This document shows positions 54,214-63,393 of a DNA stretch of 64,000 nt, piece after piece. The stretch lies in the NCBI RefSeq assembly GCF_014138625.1, contig NZ_JACJHY010000007.1, forward strand, positions 1 to 64,000, read 5' to 3'. Position numbers and translations under genes: made by a program. The notes below the pieces were generated by a model. That model made no database searches. It was not told where the DNA came from and saw nothing but the letters and a program-made list of their open reading frames with translations. The DNA comes from Aminobacter ciceronei. GTDB taxonomy: Bacteria > Pseudomonadota > Alphaproteobacteria > Rhizobiales > Rhizobiaceae. The first letter of the stretch is position 1. Each line of letters starts with the position of its first letter.

Positions 54214-54453
54214 CTATGGCGCGCTGGATAGCGCATTGCGCGCCGCATACAACTCGGCGACGAAGTCCGTGATCAGCGCAGAGTTGATGCCGTCCGGTGG
54301 GCGCAGGATCAACGCCGGGAAATGCACCGCTTGCTCAAACGGTCTGGCGACCATGCCATCGATCATCCGGTCCGATATCACGGATGGACCAACCCGATGC
54401 CCAACCGCATGCCATCTCAAATCGAGCAGCAGCCTGCCTGCGCCATCCGGCAT
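54214..54453 (-). pseudogene. C-terminal fragment of a LysR-type regulator
   Basis: The minus strand encodes HAVGHRVGPSVISDRMIDGM, VARPFEQAVHF, ALILRPPDGINSALITDFVAEL, resembling the end of a LysR effector domain (shown by its parts ARPFEQAV and ITDFVAEL). No HTH-bearing part is found upstream, so it is a remnant. The remaining sequence between 54110 and 54739 shows no other gene. Confidence 0.5.
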
Positions 54454-54739
54454 AGCGACGAGTCAGAAAACATAGGTGATTCAATGGGTAGTGGCGTGAC
54501 CGGGTGTGATCGAAAGGGGGTGAGTAGGATGATTGTGGAACAGCCTATTCGGAATTACTGGCCATGAACAATGGTAGAGGGTTGGAGAACTGTATCGAAG
54601 GCCGTTCGAATGTGTTTCCAGAAAAGCGGTGCCTGCCGTCGATTGTCGAATTTGGTATGCGCCTTATCAATCTTCGAGCTGCGACCTTGGAATTAGGCGA
54701 AACCGCCGTACCCCCGTCTGAGCTAACGTAATCGCAAAC

Positions 54740-55801
54740 TCATGCAGCGCGGGCTGCAAGTAGAGCGTGGAGGGCATCTGGCTTCAGGTGCGTATATCGC
54801 TTCAGCATCTTCCAGTCCTTGTGCCCGGTAACGAGTGCAACTTGCTCGATTGTGAAACCGGCCTCGAAAAGTCGGCTTGTACCTTCATGTCGCAAGTCGT
54901 GGAAGTGAAGATCGAGGATACTCAGGTCGGCGCATCCGCGACGAAAAGCTGTGCCGACTGATCTGCCATTGAATGGGAAAATCCGATCATCGTTGTTACT
55001 TCGGCAGGCGCGCTGTTCCTCCACGATGGCCCATGCGTCGTATCCGCATGCAGCGAAAAGTGGAATACGCTGGTTGTTTCCCTTCTTGTTTCGGGGATCC
55101 TTCCGGTCACGGATGAGAAGCATCCGGGTGCGACATTCCAGATCCGACCAACGCACTGTGCAGATTTCCTCTTGGCGCATTGCGGTAGCAACAGCGAAGC
55201 GGATGATCCGGCCAATTGGCGCGATCTGACGCGGGTTTGCGTCGAAATGCGAGATCAACCGGTCGAGTTCGTCCTGGGTCGGACGACGGTCGCGCTCCTG
55301 CCCTTTGCCAACCAGACCTAGCTGTTTCAAAGCAATGCGGGCTAGGTCTACGGCCTCAATTGTAACGGGCAGGCCGTGAACTGCGGCCGCGTGAGACAGA
55401 ATGAGCTTGATAGTGCCCATGTCTATGCTGAGGGTAGCAGGACCTGCACCTTTTGCCGCTCGATCGCGGCCGAACCGAATGAGCCGCTCGCGATCGAGCG
55501 CAGCCATGTTGCACTTTCCAAGCTGCCGCTTCAGCATATCCAGAGTCGCAGCTTTCGAGCGTCGAGGGGGCTTGCCGACGTCACACATGTCGTCGATATG
55601 AAGGTCGATGAGATCGCCGAAGGTTTTTAGGCGTGCTATGCGCGACTGGCTTGGCGTTTCGCCACGATCAATCTGGCACTCCGCCTCCAGGGCCCAGCGT
55701 CGTGCATCGTCTCGCCGCAAGAAGGTCTCGCTGACGTAACGGCCCTTGCGACGAACTTGAACGCGCCAGGAGCCGGAATGAAGTCTTGTGAAAGTGGCCA
55801 T
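54740..55801 (-). CDS. Tyrosine recombinase (integrase), dusA-targeting
   Basis: A 353-residue phage-type integrase. The arm-binding and core-binding regions include SGSWRVQVRRKGRYVSETFL and TFGDLIDLHIDDM; catalytic residues lie in VATAMRQEEICTVRWSDL (Arg), HFHDLRHEGTSRLFEAG (His and Arg) and VTGHKDWKMLKRYTH (His/Trp region and the Tyr nucleophile). It is full length. I take ATG 55801 (MATFTRLHSG); the frame extends 8 codons upstream. It ends the island and its start faces the 5' end of dusA 113 bp away, the known arrangement of dusA-inserting elements. Confidence 0.92.
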   Translation of the reverse strand: MATFTRLHSGSWRVQVRRKGRYVSETFLRRDDARRWALEAECQIDRGETPSQSRIARLKTFGDLIDLHIDDMCDVGKPPRRSKAATLDMLKRQLGKCNMAALDRERLIRFGRDRAAKGAGPATLSIDMGTIKLILSHAAAVHGLPVTIEAVDLARIALKQLGLVGKGQERDRRPTQDELDRLISHFDANPRQIAPIGRIIRFAVATAMRQEEICTVRWSDLECRTRMLLIRDRKDPRNKKGNNQRIPLFAACGYDAWAIVEEQRACRSNNDDRIFPFNGRSVGTAFRRGCADLSILDLHFHDLRHEGTSRLFEAGFTIEQVALVTGHKDWKMLKRYTHLKPDALHALLAARAA

Positions 55802-55914
55802 TTTTCGTGTGCGCTCCGTGTGCACTCAGCCGTCGAAAGGTGGCGAAAAGCGTCGCAGTGCGGCGTACATTCGTGTGCACTCGGTGCGACCTAACTAATT
55901 GAGATTAATAAAAA

Positions 55915-56910
55915 ATGATGCAATATCAAGGACATATACTAGCCATTGCACCCATGATGGACTGGACCGATCGATGCTGCCGAAATTTCCATCGGCAGAT
56001 CACCGGCGATGCGCTGCTTTACACCGAGATGGTGGTGGCCGATGCCGTCATCCACGGTCCGCGCGAGCGCCTGCTTGGTTTCGATGCCGTCGAACACCCT
56101 ATCGCGCTTCAGCTCGGCGGCTCCGATCCGGCCAAGCTGGCGGAAGCCGCGCGCATCGGCGAAGGCTTCGGTTATGACGAGATCAACCTCAATGTCGGCT
56201 GCCCGTCCGACCGTGTGCAGTCGGGCACATTCGGTGCCTGCCTGATGAAGACGCCGGAGCTCGTCGCCGAATGCGTTTCGGCGATGAAAGCTGTGGTCAG
56301 CATTCCAGTCACGGTAAAGTGCCGTATCGGCGTCGACAACCAGGACCCCGAGCCGGCGCTTGATATTCTTGCCGACATGGTTTTTGCTGCCGGCACCGAC
56401 GCGCTGTGGGTGCATGCCCGCAAGGCGTGGCTGGAAGGGCTCAGTCCAAAGGAAAACCGCGAAATCCCGCCGCTCGACTATGACCGGGTCTACCGCCTGA
56501 AAGCACGTTACCAGCACAAATTCATCGGCATCAATGGCGGCATCCAGAGCTTGGACGAAAGCCGCGACCATCTCGACAAGGTCGATGGCGTGATGCTCGG
56601 CCGTGCTGCATATCACACGCCGAGCGTGCTCGGCGGTGTCGACGCATTGCTGAATGGCAAAGTGGCCCACAAGATGGACTATGCGGTGCTGATCGACGCC
56701 ATGGCCGACTATGCCGGGCGGCATATCGCATCAGGCGGTCGTCTCGGTCATGTCACGCGCCATATGGTCGGGCTGTTCCACGGTCTCTCGGGCGCGCGGC
56801 GCTACCGTCAGGTTCTGTCGACCGACGCCAACAAGCCAGGTGCCGGGCCGCAGGTGTTGCGCGACGCTTTCGCCGCCGTCGACCTGACGAGCCGCAGCGA
56901 GGCTGCATAG
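55915..56910 (+). CDS. dusA: tRNA-dihydrouridine(20/20a) synthase DusA
   Basis: A 331-residue flavoenzyme that reduces uridine 20/20a in tRNA D-loops. DusA features are APMMDWTDRCCRNFHRQITG, VVADAVIHGPRERLLGFD, INLNVGCPSDRVQSGTFGAC (catalytic Cys in GCPS-x-x-x-x-x-G-x-F-G-A-C), LWVHARKAWLEGLSPKENRE and the FMN site GINGGIQSLDES with DGVMLGRAAYHTP. The first 12 or so codons are AT-rich and unlike the rest, and appear to have come with the island, giving the gene a new start and probably a new promoter. The enzyme itself is intact. Confidence 0.96.
   Translation: MMQYQGHILAIAPMMDWTDRCCRNFHRQITGDALLYTEMVVADAVIHGPRERLLGFDAVEHPIALQLGGSDPAKLAEAARIGEGFGYDEINLNVGCPSDRVQSGTFGACLMKTPELVAECVSAMKAVVSIPVTVKCRIGVDNQDPEPALDILADMVFAAGTDALWVHARKAWLEGLSPKENREIPPLDYDRVYRLKARYQHKFIGINGGIQSLDESRDHLDKVDGVMLGRAAYHTPSVLGGVDALLNGKVAHKMDYAVLIDAMADYAGRHIASGGRLGHVTRHMVGLFHGLSGARRYRQVLSTDANKPGAGPQVLRDAFAAVDLTSRSEAA
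55945..55980. other. Probable island attachment site at the 5' end of dusA
   Basis: The stretch around ATGATGGACTGGACCGATCG (55954-55973) is the highly conserved start of dusA and the usual crossover region of dusA-inserting elements. Immediately left of it the DNA changes from GC-rich codons to AT-rich sequence. I found no second copy elsewhere in the window by eye, so the other end of the island should lie left of position 1. Confidence 0.6.
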
Positions 56911-57175
56911 CTTCCATAACTTAGGCCTTGCCCGGTCTGGCCGCGGCACGTCCCGGATCGCGTTGGCAAGCCGAACTTCGCGCAGGATTCGGCCGCACAC
57001 TGTCGCTGCCCCCATGCAAAACGTTTGCGCCGATGGCCGCTCATGCTCCGACGTTGCCGGACGGGCTGGCCTCGCCATTTGGTTTGTGTGATCATTTGGC
57101 GGGGGCATGTTCGAGGAGGGGCGGTTTCATGTGCCGATTGCCGGGCGGAGCTATGGCGCGTGAAGGCTGCGCGTG

Positions 57176-59809
57176 ATGGAAACGCCGCAACTGCCGGCCT
57201 TGCGATCCTACCACTCCTGGATCGCCAACGAGACGCTGGAGGATTATTCACTCCGATACGCGGCCCGGTCGTTTCGCCGTTGGTCGCCATTCGTCATTGC
57301 CAACACAGCACTCGGCGGCATTTCATTTCTCGCCCTTGAGGCCATCGGCGGTGCTATCACGCTGAGCTACGGCTTCGCCAACGCCTTTCCGGCGATCCTG
57401 GTGACGTGCCTGTTCGTTTTCGTGACGAGCCTGCCGATCGCCTATTATTCCAGCCGCCACAACATCGACATGGACCTGCTGACGCGCGGCGCGGGCTTTG
57501 GCTATATCGGCTCGACGATCACCTCGCTGATCTACGCGACATTCACCTTCATCTTTTTTGCTCTCGAAGGCGTGATCATGGCGCAGGCGCTCCACCTGTT
57601 CGCCGATGTGCCGCTGGTGCTGGGTTATGTCATCTCCTCGGTGGTCATCATCCCCATCACCTTCATGGGCGTGACGCTGATCAGCAAGCTGCAGCTGCTG
57701 TCGCAGCCGATCTGGATCGCCATGCATCTGGCGCCCTTCGCCTACATCCTGTTTGCCCATCCCGACACGCTGAACGAGTGGGCGGCTTTCGTCGGCAGCG
57801 ATGTGGCAGGCGAGGGGTTCAACTTCCTGGCCTTCGGCTCGGCCATCGGCGTTCTGTGCGCGCTGTCGATCCAGATCGGCGAACAGGTCGACTATCTGCG
57901 CTTCCTGCCTGACAAGACGCGTGAGAACCGTTTCCGCTGGTGGGCGGCGGTGATTGCCGCAGGGCCGGGCTGGATCGTCGTCGGCGGTTTCAAGATACTG
58001 TGCGGCAGCCTGCTCGCGGTGCTCGCCATCCAGGCCGGGCTGTCGCGCTCGACGGCGCTCGAACCCATCCACATGTACATCATCGCCTATGAATATGTCA
58101 GCGCCGACCCGCGCGTCGTGCTCACCCTGGCCGCCGTTTTCGTGCTGATCTCGCAGGTCAAGATCAACGTCACCAATGCCTATGCCGGTTCGCTGGCCTG
58201 GTCCAATTTCTTCTCGCGCGTCACCCATTACCACCCCGGCCGGGTCGTCTGGCTGGTGTTCAACATCCTGATCTCGCTGCTTCTGATGCTGCTGGGCATT
58301 TTCCAGACGCTGGAGCTGGTGCTGGCGGTCTATTCGATCATCGCCGCTGCCTGGGTAGGCTCGATCTTTGCCGACCTCGCCATCCTCAAGCCGATCGGAG
58401 TCAGCCCGGCATTCCCGGAGTTCAAGCGCGCTTATCTCTACAACTTCAACCCCGTCGGCTGCGGTTCGATGGCGCTGGCGTCGTTCGTTGCCCTGCTGTG
58501 TTTTTCCGGCATTTTCGGCGTCATGGCGCAGGCCTATGCCGCGCCGATCGCCTTTGTCACGGCACTCGGCTCCGCTGTGGCCATCGGTGTTGCCACCAAG
58601 GGGCGGTATTATCTGGCGCGCCAGCCCGTCGACCTGCCGGCGGCCACGTCGGATGCCAATCTGTGCGCCATCTGCGGCGTCACCTATGAAGGCTCCGACA
58701 TGGTGCATTGCACCTTCTACGAGCAGCCGATCTGCTCGCTGTGCTGCAGCCTGGATTCGCATTGCCACGATGTCTGCAAGGCGCCGGGAGGCGAGCTGCA
58801 GACGTCGCGCTCGCGCTATTTCGGGAAGGCGCTGCCGCATATTCGCGACAAGATCGCCCCGCGCATGGGCCAGCGCCTGCTCAAGGTGGCAGGTGTGCTG
58901 TTTGCGCTCGCGGTGCTCTCGGGCGGCGTGTTTCTGCTGACTTATCGCCTGATCGAGCCCGGGTCGGAGCAGCCGCATCTGGCAAGCGGCCAACTGCTTC
59001 TCAGGGTTTTTCTCGCGCTGCTGCCGCTGCTCGGCATCGGCGCCTGGTGGATCGTGCTGTCGCAGGAGAGCCGGGAACTTGCCGAGCGCGATCTTGTCGC
59101 CTCGCTGGAAAAGTTGCGGCAGACGCAGCGAGACCTGGCGAGCAACGAGCGCCTCGCCGCCATCGGTCAGATCACGGCAACCGTCAGCCACGAGCTGCGC
59201 AATCCGCTTGGCACGTTGGTGACGTCAGCCGACGTGTTGCGCCGCTCGCTGAAGAGCGCCGACGCACCGGTACTCTCTGAATTGGAACGGCTGCAGCGAA
59301 ATGCCTGGCGCTGCGTGCGGATCATCGAGGACCTGCTCGATTTCTCGCGCAAGCACGCCCTGGTCGTCTCGCCGATACTGATCGACCGATGGGTGGCCCA
59401 GCATGTCGCCGAACAGGAGGCTGCGCGGCCGATACAGCTGGAACTTGCCGCGGGATGCAGGATATCGGCCGACGGCGAGCGGTTGCGGCAGGCCTTTTCC
59501 AACGTCCTGGCCAATGCGCTGCAGGCCTGCGAGACGGCGGATGACGCGGCAATCGTCGTCTCGACCCGCTGCGAGGGCAACAACGCCATCATCTGCGTTG
59601 CCGACAATGGGACCGGCATGTCGCGCGAGACAGTGGCACGGGTGTTCGAGCCGCTGTTCAGCACCAAGGCGTTCGGCGTCGGATTGGGCATGCCGCTGGT
59701 CAAGCGCATCGTCGAGCAGCATGGCGGCTCTGTGCTGATCGACAGCGAGCAGGGAGCCGGCACGCGCGTGTCGATCGTGTTGCCGCGCGCGGGCGCTGGT
59801 TCGTCATGA
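57176..59809 (+). CDS. NCS1-type permease fused to a histidine kinase
   Basis: An 877-residue transporter-kinase fusion. Residues about 25-475 resemble a purine/cytosine-type (NCS1) permease with ten to twelve helices (WSPFVIANTALGGISFLALE, LLTRGAGFGYIGSTITSLIY, VSQVKINVTNAYAGSLAW-like segment ISQVKINVTNAYAGSLAW). Residues about 495-535 form a Cys-rich putative zinc site (LCAICGVTYEG, CSLCCSLDSHCHDVCK). Two further helices follow. The kinase has the phospho-acceptor in TVSHELRNPLGTL (about residue 672) and ATP motifs NVLANALQACE, DNGTGMS and GVGLGMPLVK. I use ATG 57176. It overlaps the next gene by ATGA. Ligand transport or binding probably tunes the kinase. Confidence 0.88.
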   Translation: METPQLPALRSYHSWIANETLEDYSLRYAARSFRRWSPFVIANTALGGISFLALEAIGGAITLSYGFANAFPAILVTCLFVFVTSLPIAYYSSRHNIDMDLLTRGAGFGYIGSTITSLIYATFTFIFFALEGVIMAQALHLFADVPLVLGYVISSVVIIPITFMGVTLISKLQLLSQPIWIAMHLAPFAYILFAHPDTLNEWAAFVGSDVAGEGFNFLAFGSAIGVLCALSIQIGEQVDYLRFLPDKTRENRFRWWAAVIAAGPGWIVVGGFKILCGSLLAVLAIQAGLSRSTALEPIHMYIIAYEYVSADPRVVLTLAAVFVLISQVKINVTNAYAGSLAWSNFFSRVTHYHPGRVVWLVFNILISLLLMLLGIFQTLELVLAVYSIIAAAWVGSIFADLAILKPIGVSPAFPEFKRAYLYNFNPVGCGSMALASFVALLCFSGIFGVMAQAYAAPIAFVTALGSAVAIGVATKGRYYLARQPVDLPAATSDANLCAICGVTYEGSDMVHCTFYEQPICSLCCSLDSHCHDVCKAPGGELQTSRSRYFGKALPHIRDKIAPRMGQRLLKVAGVLFALAVLSGGVFLLTYRLIEPGSEQPHLASGQLLLRVFLALLPLLGIGAWWIVLSQESRELAERDLVASLEKLRQTQRDLASNERLAAIGQITATVSHELRNPLGTLVTSADVLRRSLKSADAPVLSELERLQRNAWRCVRIIEDLLDFSRKHALVVSPILIDRWVAQHVAEQEAARPIQLELAAGCRISADGERLRQAFSNVLANALQACETADDAAIVVSTRCEGNNAIICVADNGTGMSRETVARVFEPLFSTKAFGVGLGMPLVKRIVEQHGGSVLIDSEQGAGTRVSIVLPRAGAGSS

Positions 59810-61008
59810 CCGACCAGACCGATCTGCAGACCGATTTCATCGGCGACGACGTCATTCCGCATGCAGCCGAGCCGACCGAGAAGAAGCGTGTTCTCATCGT
59901 CGACGACGACGAGGATTTTGCCGCAAGCCTCGCCGGATTGCTCGAGCTCGAAGGCTATCAGGCGATCATCGCGCATGATCCGCCGTCAGCCCAGCGCGCT
60001 TTGGCCTTGCACCTGCCGGCGGTGACCCTTGTCGACGTGCGGTTGGGCGTCGGCAACGGTGTCGAACTGGTCAGGGCGTTTCGCCAGCAAAGCCCCGATC
60101 TCATCTGCCTGATGGTCACAGCCTATGCCTCGGTCGAGACGGCGGTGGAGGCGTTGCAGGCCGGCGCCTACGACTATCTGTGCAAGCCGTTCCACAGTGC
60201 CGATCTGTTGGCGACGCTGGAGCGCTGCTTCGAACGCACGCGGCTCATGGAGGAAAAGCGCCTGGTCGCCGAGCGGCTCGGGCAGATGCAGCGCATCGAG
60301 GCGATGGGACAGCTGACCGGCGGCATCGCGCACGACTTCAACAACATCCTGGCTGTCCTGCTCGGCAATCTGCGCTGGCTGCAGGAGCACGTGCAGACCG
60401 AGCCTCAACTGGCGCAGATGGTCGACGATGCGCTGGAGGCGGTGAAGGCAGGGACGGAGCTGACCTCGCGCCTGCTCAATTTCGGCCGCCGCGAGGGCGG
60501 TGACACGGCCCGTGTCGATCTGGGTGAGGCGCTGCCCGACCTGATGCGCGTCTTGCGTCGCACGCTGGACGACAAGATCGGCCTGTCGCTCGAACTGGCG
60601 GACGATCTGCATGAGGTCGAAGTTCAGCCGGCACAACTGGAAACCAGCCTGCTCAATCTGGCGCTCAACGCGCGCGACGCAATGCCGGATGGCGGCCTGC
60701 TTCGGTTCGAGGCCTGCAATTTTGTCGTCCGGCCCGATGACGCCCGCGTCGCCTCGGGTCTGTTACCCGGTCAGTATGTCGTCATTTCGGTCATCGACAC
60801 CGGCCACGGCATGCCGCTGGCGGTGCGGCGCCGGGCGCTGGAACCGCTGTTCACCACCAAAGCAGCGGGAAAGGGCAGTGGCCTCGGTCTGCCGATGGTC
60901 GATGGCTTCGTGCGACAGTCGGGCGGGCGCCTGGGCATCTCCAGCAATCCGGACGAGGGCACCCGGATCAATCTCTATCTGCCGCGGGCAGTTCAGTCCC
61001 GGCCCTGA
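59806..61008 (+). CDS. Receiver-histidine kinase hybrid
   Basis: A 400-residue cytoplasmic protein with an N-terminal receiver domain (VLIVDDDEDFAASLAGLLEL, phospho-Asp in VTLVDVRLGVGNG, MVTAYASVETAVEA, CKPF) followed by a histidine kinase (HDFNNILAVLLGNLRWL with the His of GGIAHDFNN, then LETSLLNLALNARDAMPDGG and SVIDTGHGMP, GKGSGLGLPMVDGFVRQSGG). The H-D-F-N-N box is of the PAS/hybrid kinase type. It is coupled to the permease-kinase by an ATGA overlap and so is its likely phospho-acceptor, adding a relay step before the OmpR-type regulator. Confidence 0.92.
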   Translation: MTDQTDLQTDFIGDDVIPHAAEPTEKKRVLIVDDDEDFAASLAGLLELEGYQAIIAHDPPSAQRALALHLPAVTLVDVRLGVGNGVELVRAFRQQSPDLICLMVTAYASVETAVEALQAGAYDYLCKPFHSADLLATLERCFERTRLMEEKRLVAERLGQMQRIEAMGQLTGGIAHDFNNILAVLLGNLRWLQEHVQTEPQLAQMVDDALEAVKAGTELTSRLLNFGRREGGDTARVDLGEALPDLMRVLRRTLDDKIGLSLELADDLHEVEVQPAQLETSLLNLALNARDAMPDGGLLRFEACNFVVRPDDARVASGLLPGQYVVISVIDTGHGMPLAVRRRALEPLFTTKAAGKGSGLGLPMVDGFVRQSGGRLGISSNPDEGTRINLYLPRAVQSRP

Positions 61009-61730
61009 GGGGCGAACATGTAGCCGACGCCGCGAATGGTCTTGATGAATTGGGTGTCGCGCGCATTGTCCCGCAACTTGCGGCGTATCTTGCCGATCAG
61101 CACGTCGATGCTGCGGTCGTAAGGCGTCCAGTTGCGGTTGGCGACGATGTCGAGGATCTGTTCGCGCGACAGGATGCGGCCGCGCCGTTCGACCAGCGCG
61201 GACAGGATCTGGAACTCCTGGCTGGTGAGCCGCACGTTCTCGCCGTTCGGCGACGACAGCTTGTAGCGTGCGGGATCGAGCTGCCAGCCATCGAAACAGA
61301 CGGCGGCCGAACGATCCACTTCTGCCTGCTCGGGCAGGTTGATGCGCTTGGCAAAACGCCGCATCACCGTGCGCACCCGCGCCAGGAGTTCGCGCGGTTC
61401 GAAAGGCTTGGTGATGTAGTCGTCGGCTCCGAGTTCGAGGCAGACGACCTTGTCGATCGTGCTGTTCTTGCCCGACAGCATGATCAGCGGCAGGTCGTAT
61501 TGCGAGCGCATGCTGCGCGCCAGCGTCACGCCGTCCTCGCCGACGGGAAAGCCGAGATCGAGGATGACGAGATCGAAGGCCTCGTCGGCCAGCGCACGCC
61601 GCATCGAACGCCCGTCATGGGCGCTGACGATGGCGTAACTTTCGCTGGTCAGGAATTTTTCCAGGAAGCTGCACAGCCGACGATCGTCATCGACAATGAG
61701 AATGCGTGATCTTGGCTCGGCAACTGACAT
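60993..61730 (-). CDS. OmpR-family response regulator
   Basis: A 245-residue regulator with a receiver domain (ILIVDDDRRLCSFLEKFLTS, phospho-Asp in LVILDLGFPVGEDG, LIMLSGKNSTID, TKPFEPRELLARVR) and a C-terminal winged helix (VRLTSQEFQILSALVERRGR, ILSREQILD, SIDVLIGKIRRKL, TIRGVGYMF). It is convergent with the hybrid kinase gene and the two 3' ends overlap by 16 bp. It is divergent from the formamidase operon, so it is the obvious candidate to activate it. Tandem TTACA repeats at 61928-61942 may be its binding site. Confidence 0.93.
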   Translation of the reverse strand: MSVAEPRSRILIVDDDRRLCSFLEKFLTSESYAIVSAHDGRSMRRALADEAFDLVILDLGFPVGEDGVTLARSMRSQYDLPLIMLSGKNSTIDKVVCLELGADDYITKPFEPRELLARVRTVMRRFAKRINLPEQAEVDRSAAVCFDGWQLDPARYKLSSPNGENVRLTSQEFQILSALVERRGRILSREQILDIVANRNWTPYDRSIDVLIGKIRRKLRDNARDTQFIKTIRGVGYMFAPQGRD

Positions 61731-62096
61731 GGCAGCTACGATAATCGCAATTCATGGGCCCGGTCGAGAAGGGAAGATGGCCATTGGTCGCGGTCGGCGC
61801 CGCCGACCCGCGGGTGCGGGCAGATCGACATCCTTCCTGCGCGGGAATGTCTGTCTAATACACTGAAAATTCTAGCTGAAATTGATGGGTCGCCTTGCGC
61901 GGCCCATGCCTGCAGCCATCCGTTTGGTTACAAAAAATTACAATACGGCCCGCTTTCCGATGCATGGCGATTACATGCCGCTCCTAGCTTGGCGACGCAC
62001 GGTGATGCCGGGCGGCGTCGCGCTGCCCGGCGCAGCAACGGGGACGGCGCGCAAGCCACCCCCCCTGCACGCCGGCAAATGAGGAGGAACAGCCGC
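61731..62096. promoter_or_regulatory. Divergent regulatory region, response regulator / formamidase
   Basis: About 366 bp without a gene. It contains TTACA repeated at 61928-61932 and 61938-61942 (10-bp period) and CTGAAA at 61863-61868 and 61876-61881, direct repeats of the kind winged-helix regulators bind. A GAGGAGG ribosome site lies 11 bp before the formamidase ATG. Binding by the 60993-61730 regulator is inferred. Confidence 0.5.
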
Positions 62097-63323
62097 ATGC
62101 CACAGACAGTATTCTCAGTCGATCTGAACAAGGCGCCCGAAGACCATGCCATCAAGACGCACAACCGGTGGCATCCCGATATCCCGATGGTCGAGTATCT
62201 CAAGCCTGGGCGCACCTACCGGGTGGAGTGCCATGACTGGACGGGAGGCCAGATCGGCAACAACAACAGCGCCAACGACGTCCGCGACGTCGACCTGACG
62301 CGCGTCCATTATCTCAGCGGCCCGTTCGGCGTCGACGGCGCGGAACCCGGCGATTTGCTGGTCGTCGACATTCTTGATCTCGGCGCCAAGCCCGATTCGG
62401 AATGGGGCTTCAACGGCCTGTTCGCCAAGGAAAATGGCGGCGGCTTCCTGACCGAGCACTATCCGGAGGCCAGCAAATCCTGCTGGGATTTCCACGGCAT
62501 CTACACGACGTCGCGCCACATTCCTGGCGTGCGCTACCCCGGCATCATCCATCCCGGCCTGATCGGCTGCCTGCCGGACCACAAGCTGCTTGCCGAAGCC
62601 AACCGGCGCGAAGCCGCGTTGGTGGCGACCGATCCGGCTCGAGTGCCGCCTCTGGCAGCCCTGCCATATGCCGACACGGCACTGATGGGACAGATGAAGG
62701 GCGATGCTGCTCGGACGGCCGCAGCCGAAGCCTGGCGCACGGTGCCGCCGCGCGAACACGGTGGCAACTGCGACATTAAGAACCTGTCGCGCGGTTCGAA
62801 GGTCTACTTCCCGGTCTATGTAAAGGGTGGCGGGCTCTCGATGGGAGACATCCACTTCTCGCAGGGCGACGGCGAAATCACCTTCTGCGGCGCCATTGAA
62901 ATGGCTGGCTGGGTCGATATCAGCGTCGACGTCATCAAGGGCGGCATGGCGAAATACGGCGTCATCAACCCGATCTTCAAGCCGAGCCCGATCGACCCGC
63001 ATTTCGACGACTATCTCATCTTCGAGGGCATCTCGGTCGATGAGCACACCGGCGAGCAATATTACCTCGACGCTCACGTCGCCTATCGCCGGGCCTGCCT
63101 GAATGCCATCGAGTACCTCAAGAAATTCGGCTACTCGGGCGAACAGGCCTACATGATCCTCGGCACGGCACCGGTCGAGGGGCGCATCGCCGGCATCGTC
63201 GACATCCCCAACGTCTGCGCCACCCTGGCGATTCCTACGGCGATCTTCGACTTCGACATCAATCCCAATGCGCTCGGGCCCAAGAAGCAGGACTTCAAGG
63301 CCGACGTTGCCAAGACGAGCTGA
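62097..63323 (+). CDS. fmdA: Formamidase (FmdA/AmdA family)
   Basis: A 408-residue amide hydrolase of the formamidase/acetamidase family that converts formamide to formate and ammonia. Family segments are THNRWHPDIPMVEYLKPGRT, ECHDWTGGQIGNNNSANDVR, GPFGVDGAEPGDLLVVDILD, GIIHPGLIGC, PREHGGNCDIKNLSRGSKVY and LSMGDIHFSQGDGEITFCGA. The length is normal. I start it at ATG 62097, behind a strong GAGGAGG site; the frame remains open upstream without similarity. It lies 70 bp upstream of an AmiS-type channel gene. The kinase cascade upstream probably regulates it. Confidence 0.95.
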   Translation: MPQTVFSVDLNKAPEDHAIKTHNRWHPDIPMVEYLKPGRTYRVECHDWTGGQIGNNNSANDVRDVDLTRVHYLSGPFGVDGAEPGDLLVVDILDLGAKPDSEWGFNGLFAKENGGGFLTEHYPEASKSCWDFHGIYTTSRHIPGVRYPGIIHPGLIGCLPDHKLLAEANRREAALVATDPARVPPLAALPYADTALMGQMKGDAARTAAAEAWRTVPPREHGGNCDIKNLSRGSKVYFPVYVKGGGLSMGDIHFSQGDGEITFCGAIEMAGWVDISVDVIKGGMAKYGVINPIFKPSPIDPHFDDYLIFEGISVDEHTGEQYYLDAHVAYRRACLNAIEYLKKFGYSGEQAYMILGTAPVEGRIAGIVDIPNVCATLAIPTAIFDFDINPNALGPKKQDFKADVAKTS

Positions 63324-63393
63324 TCAGGCTGCACAACAACAATGAAGCGACGGTCAGGCCCGGTCCTGGCCGGCGCTCTCCTGGGAGGGATTC

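Noticed and set aside
57323-59191. Long open frame on the minus strand opposite the permease-kinase gene (over 600 codons)
   Set aside because: Composition is rich in His, Arg, Gln and Asp as expected for antisense of GC-rich membrane-protein codons; no motif, and the plus strand has clear conserved domains.
62115-63077. 320-codon minus-strand frame opposite formamidase
   Set aside because: Antisense of a gene conserved along its full length.
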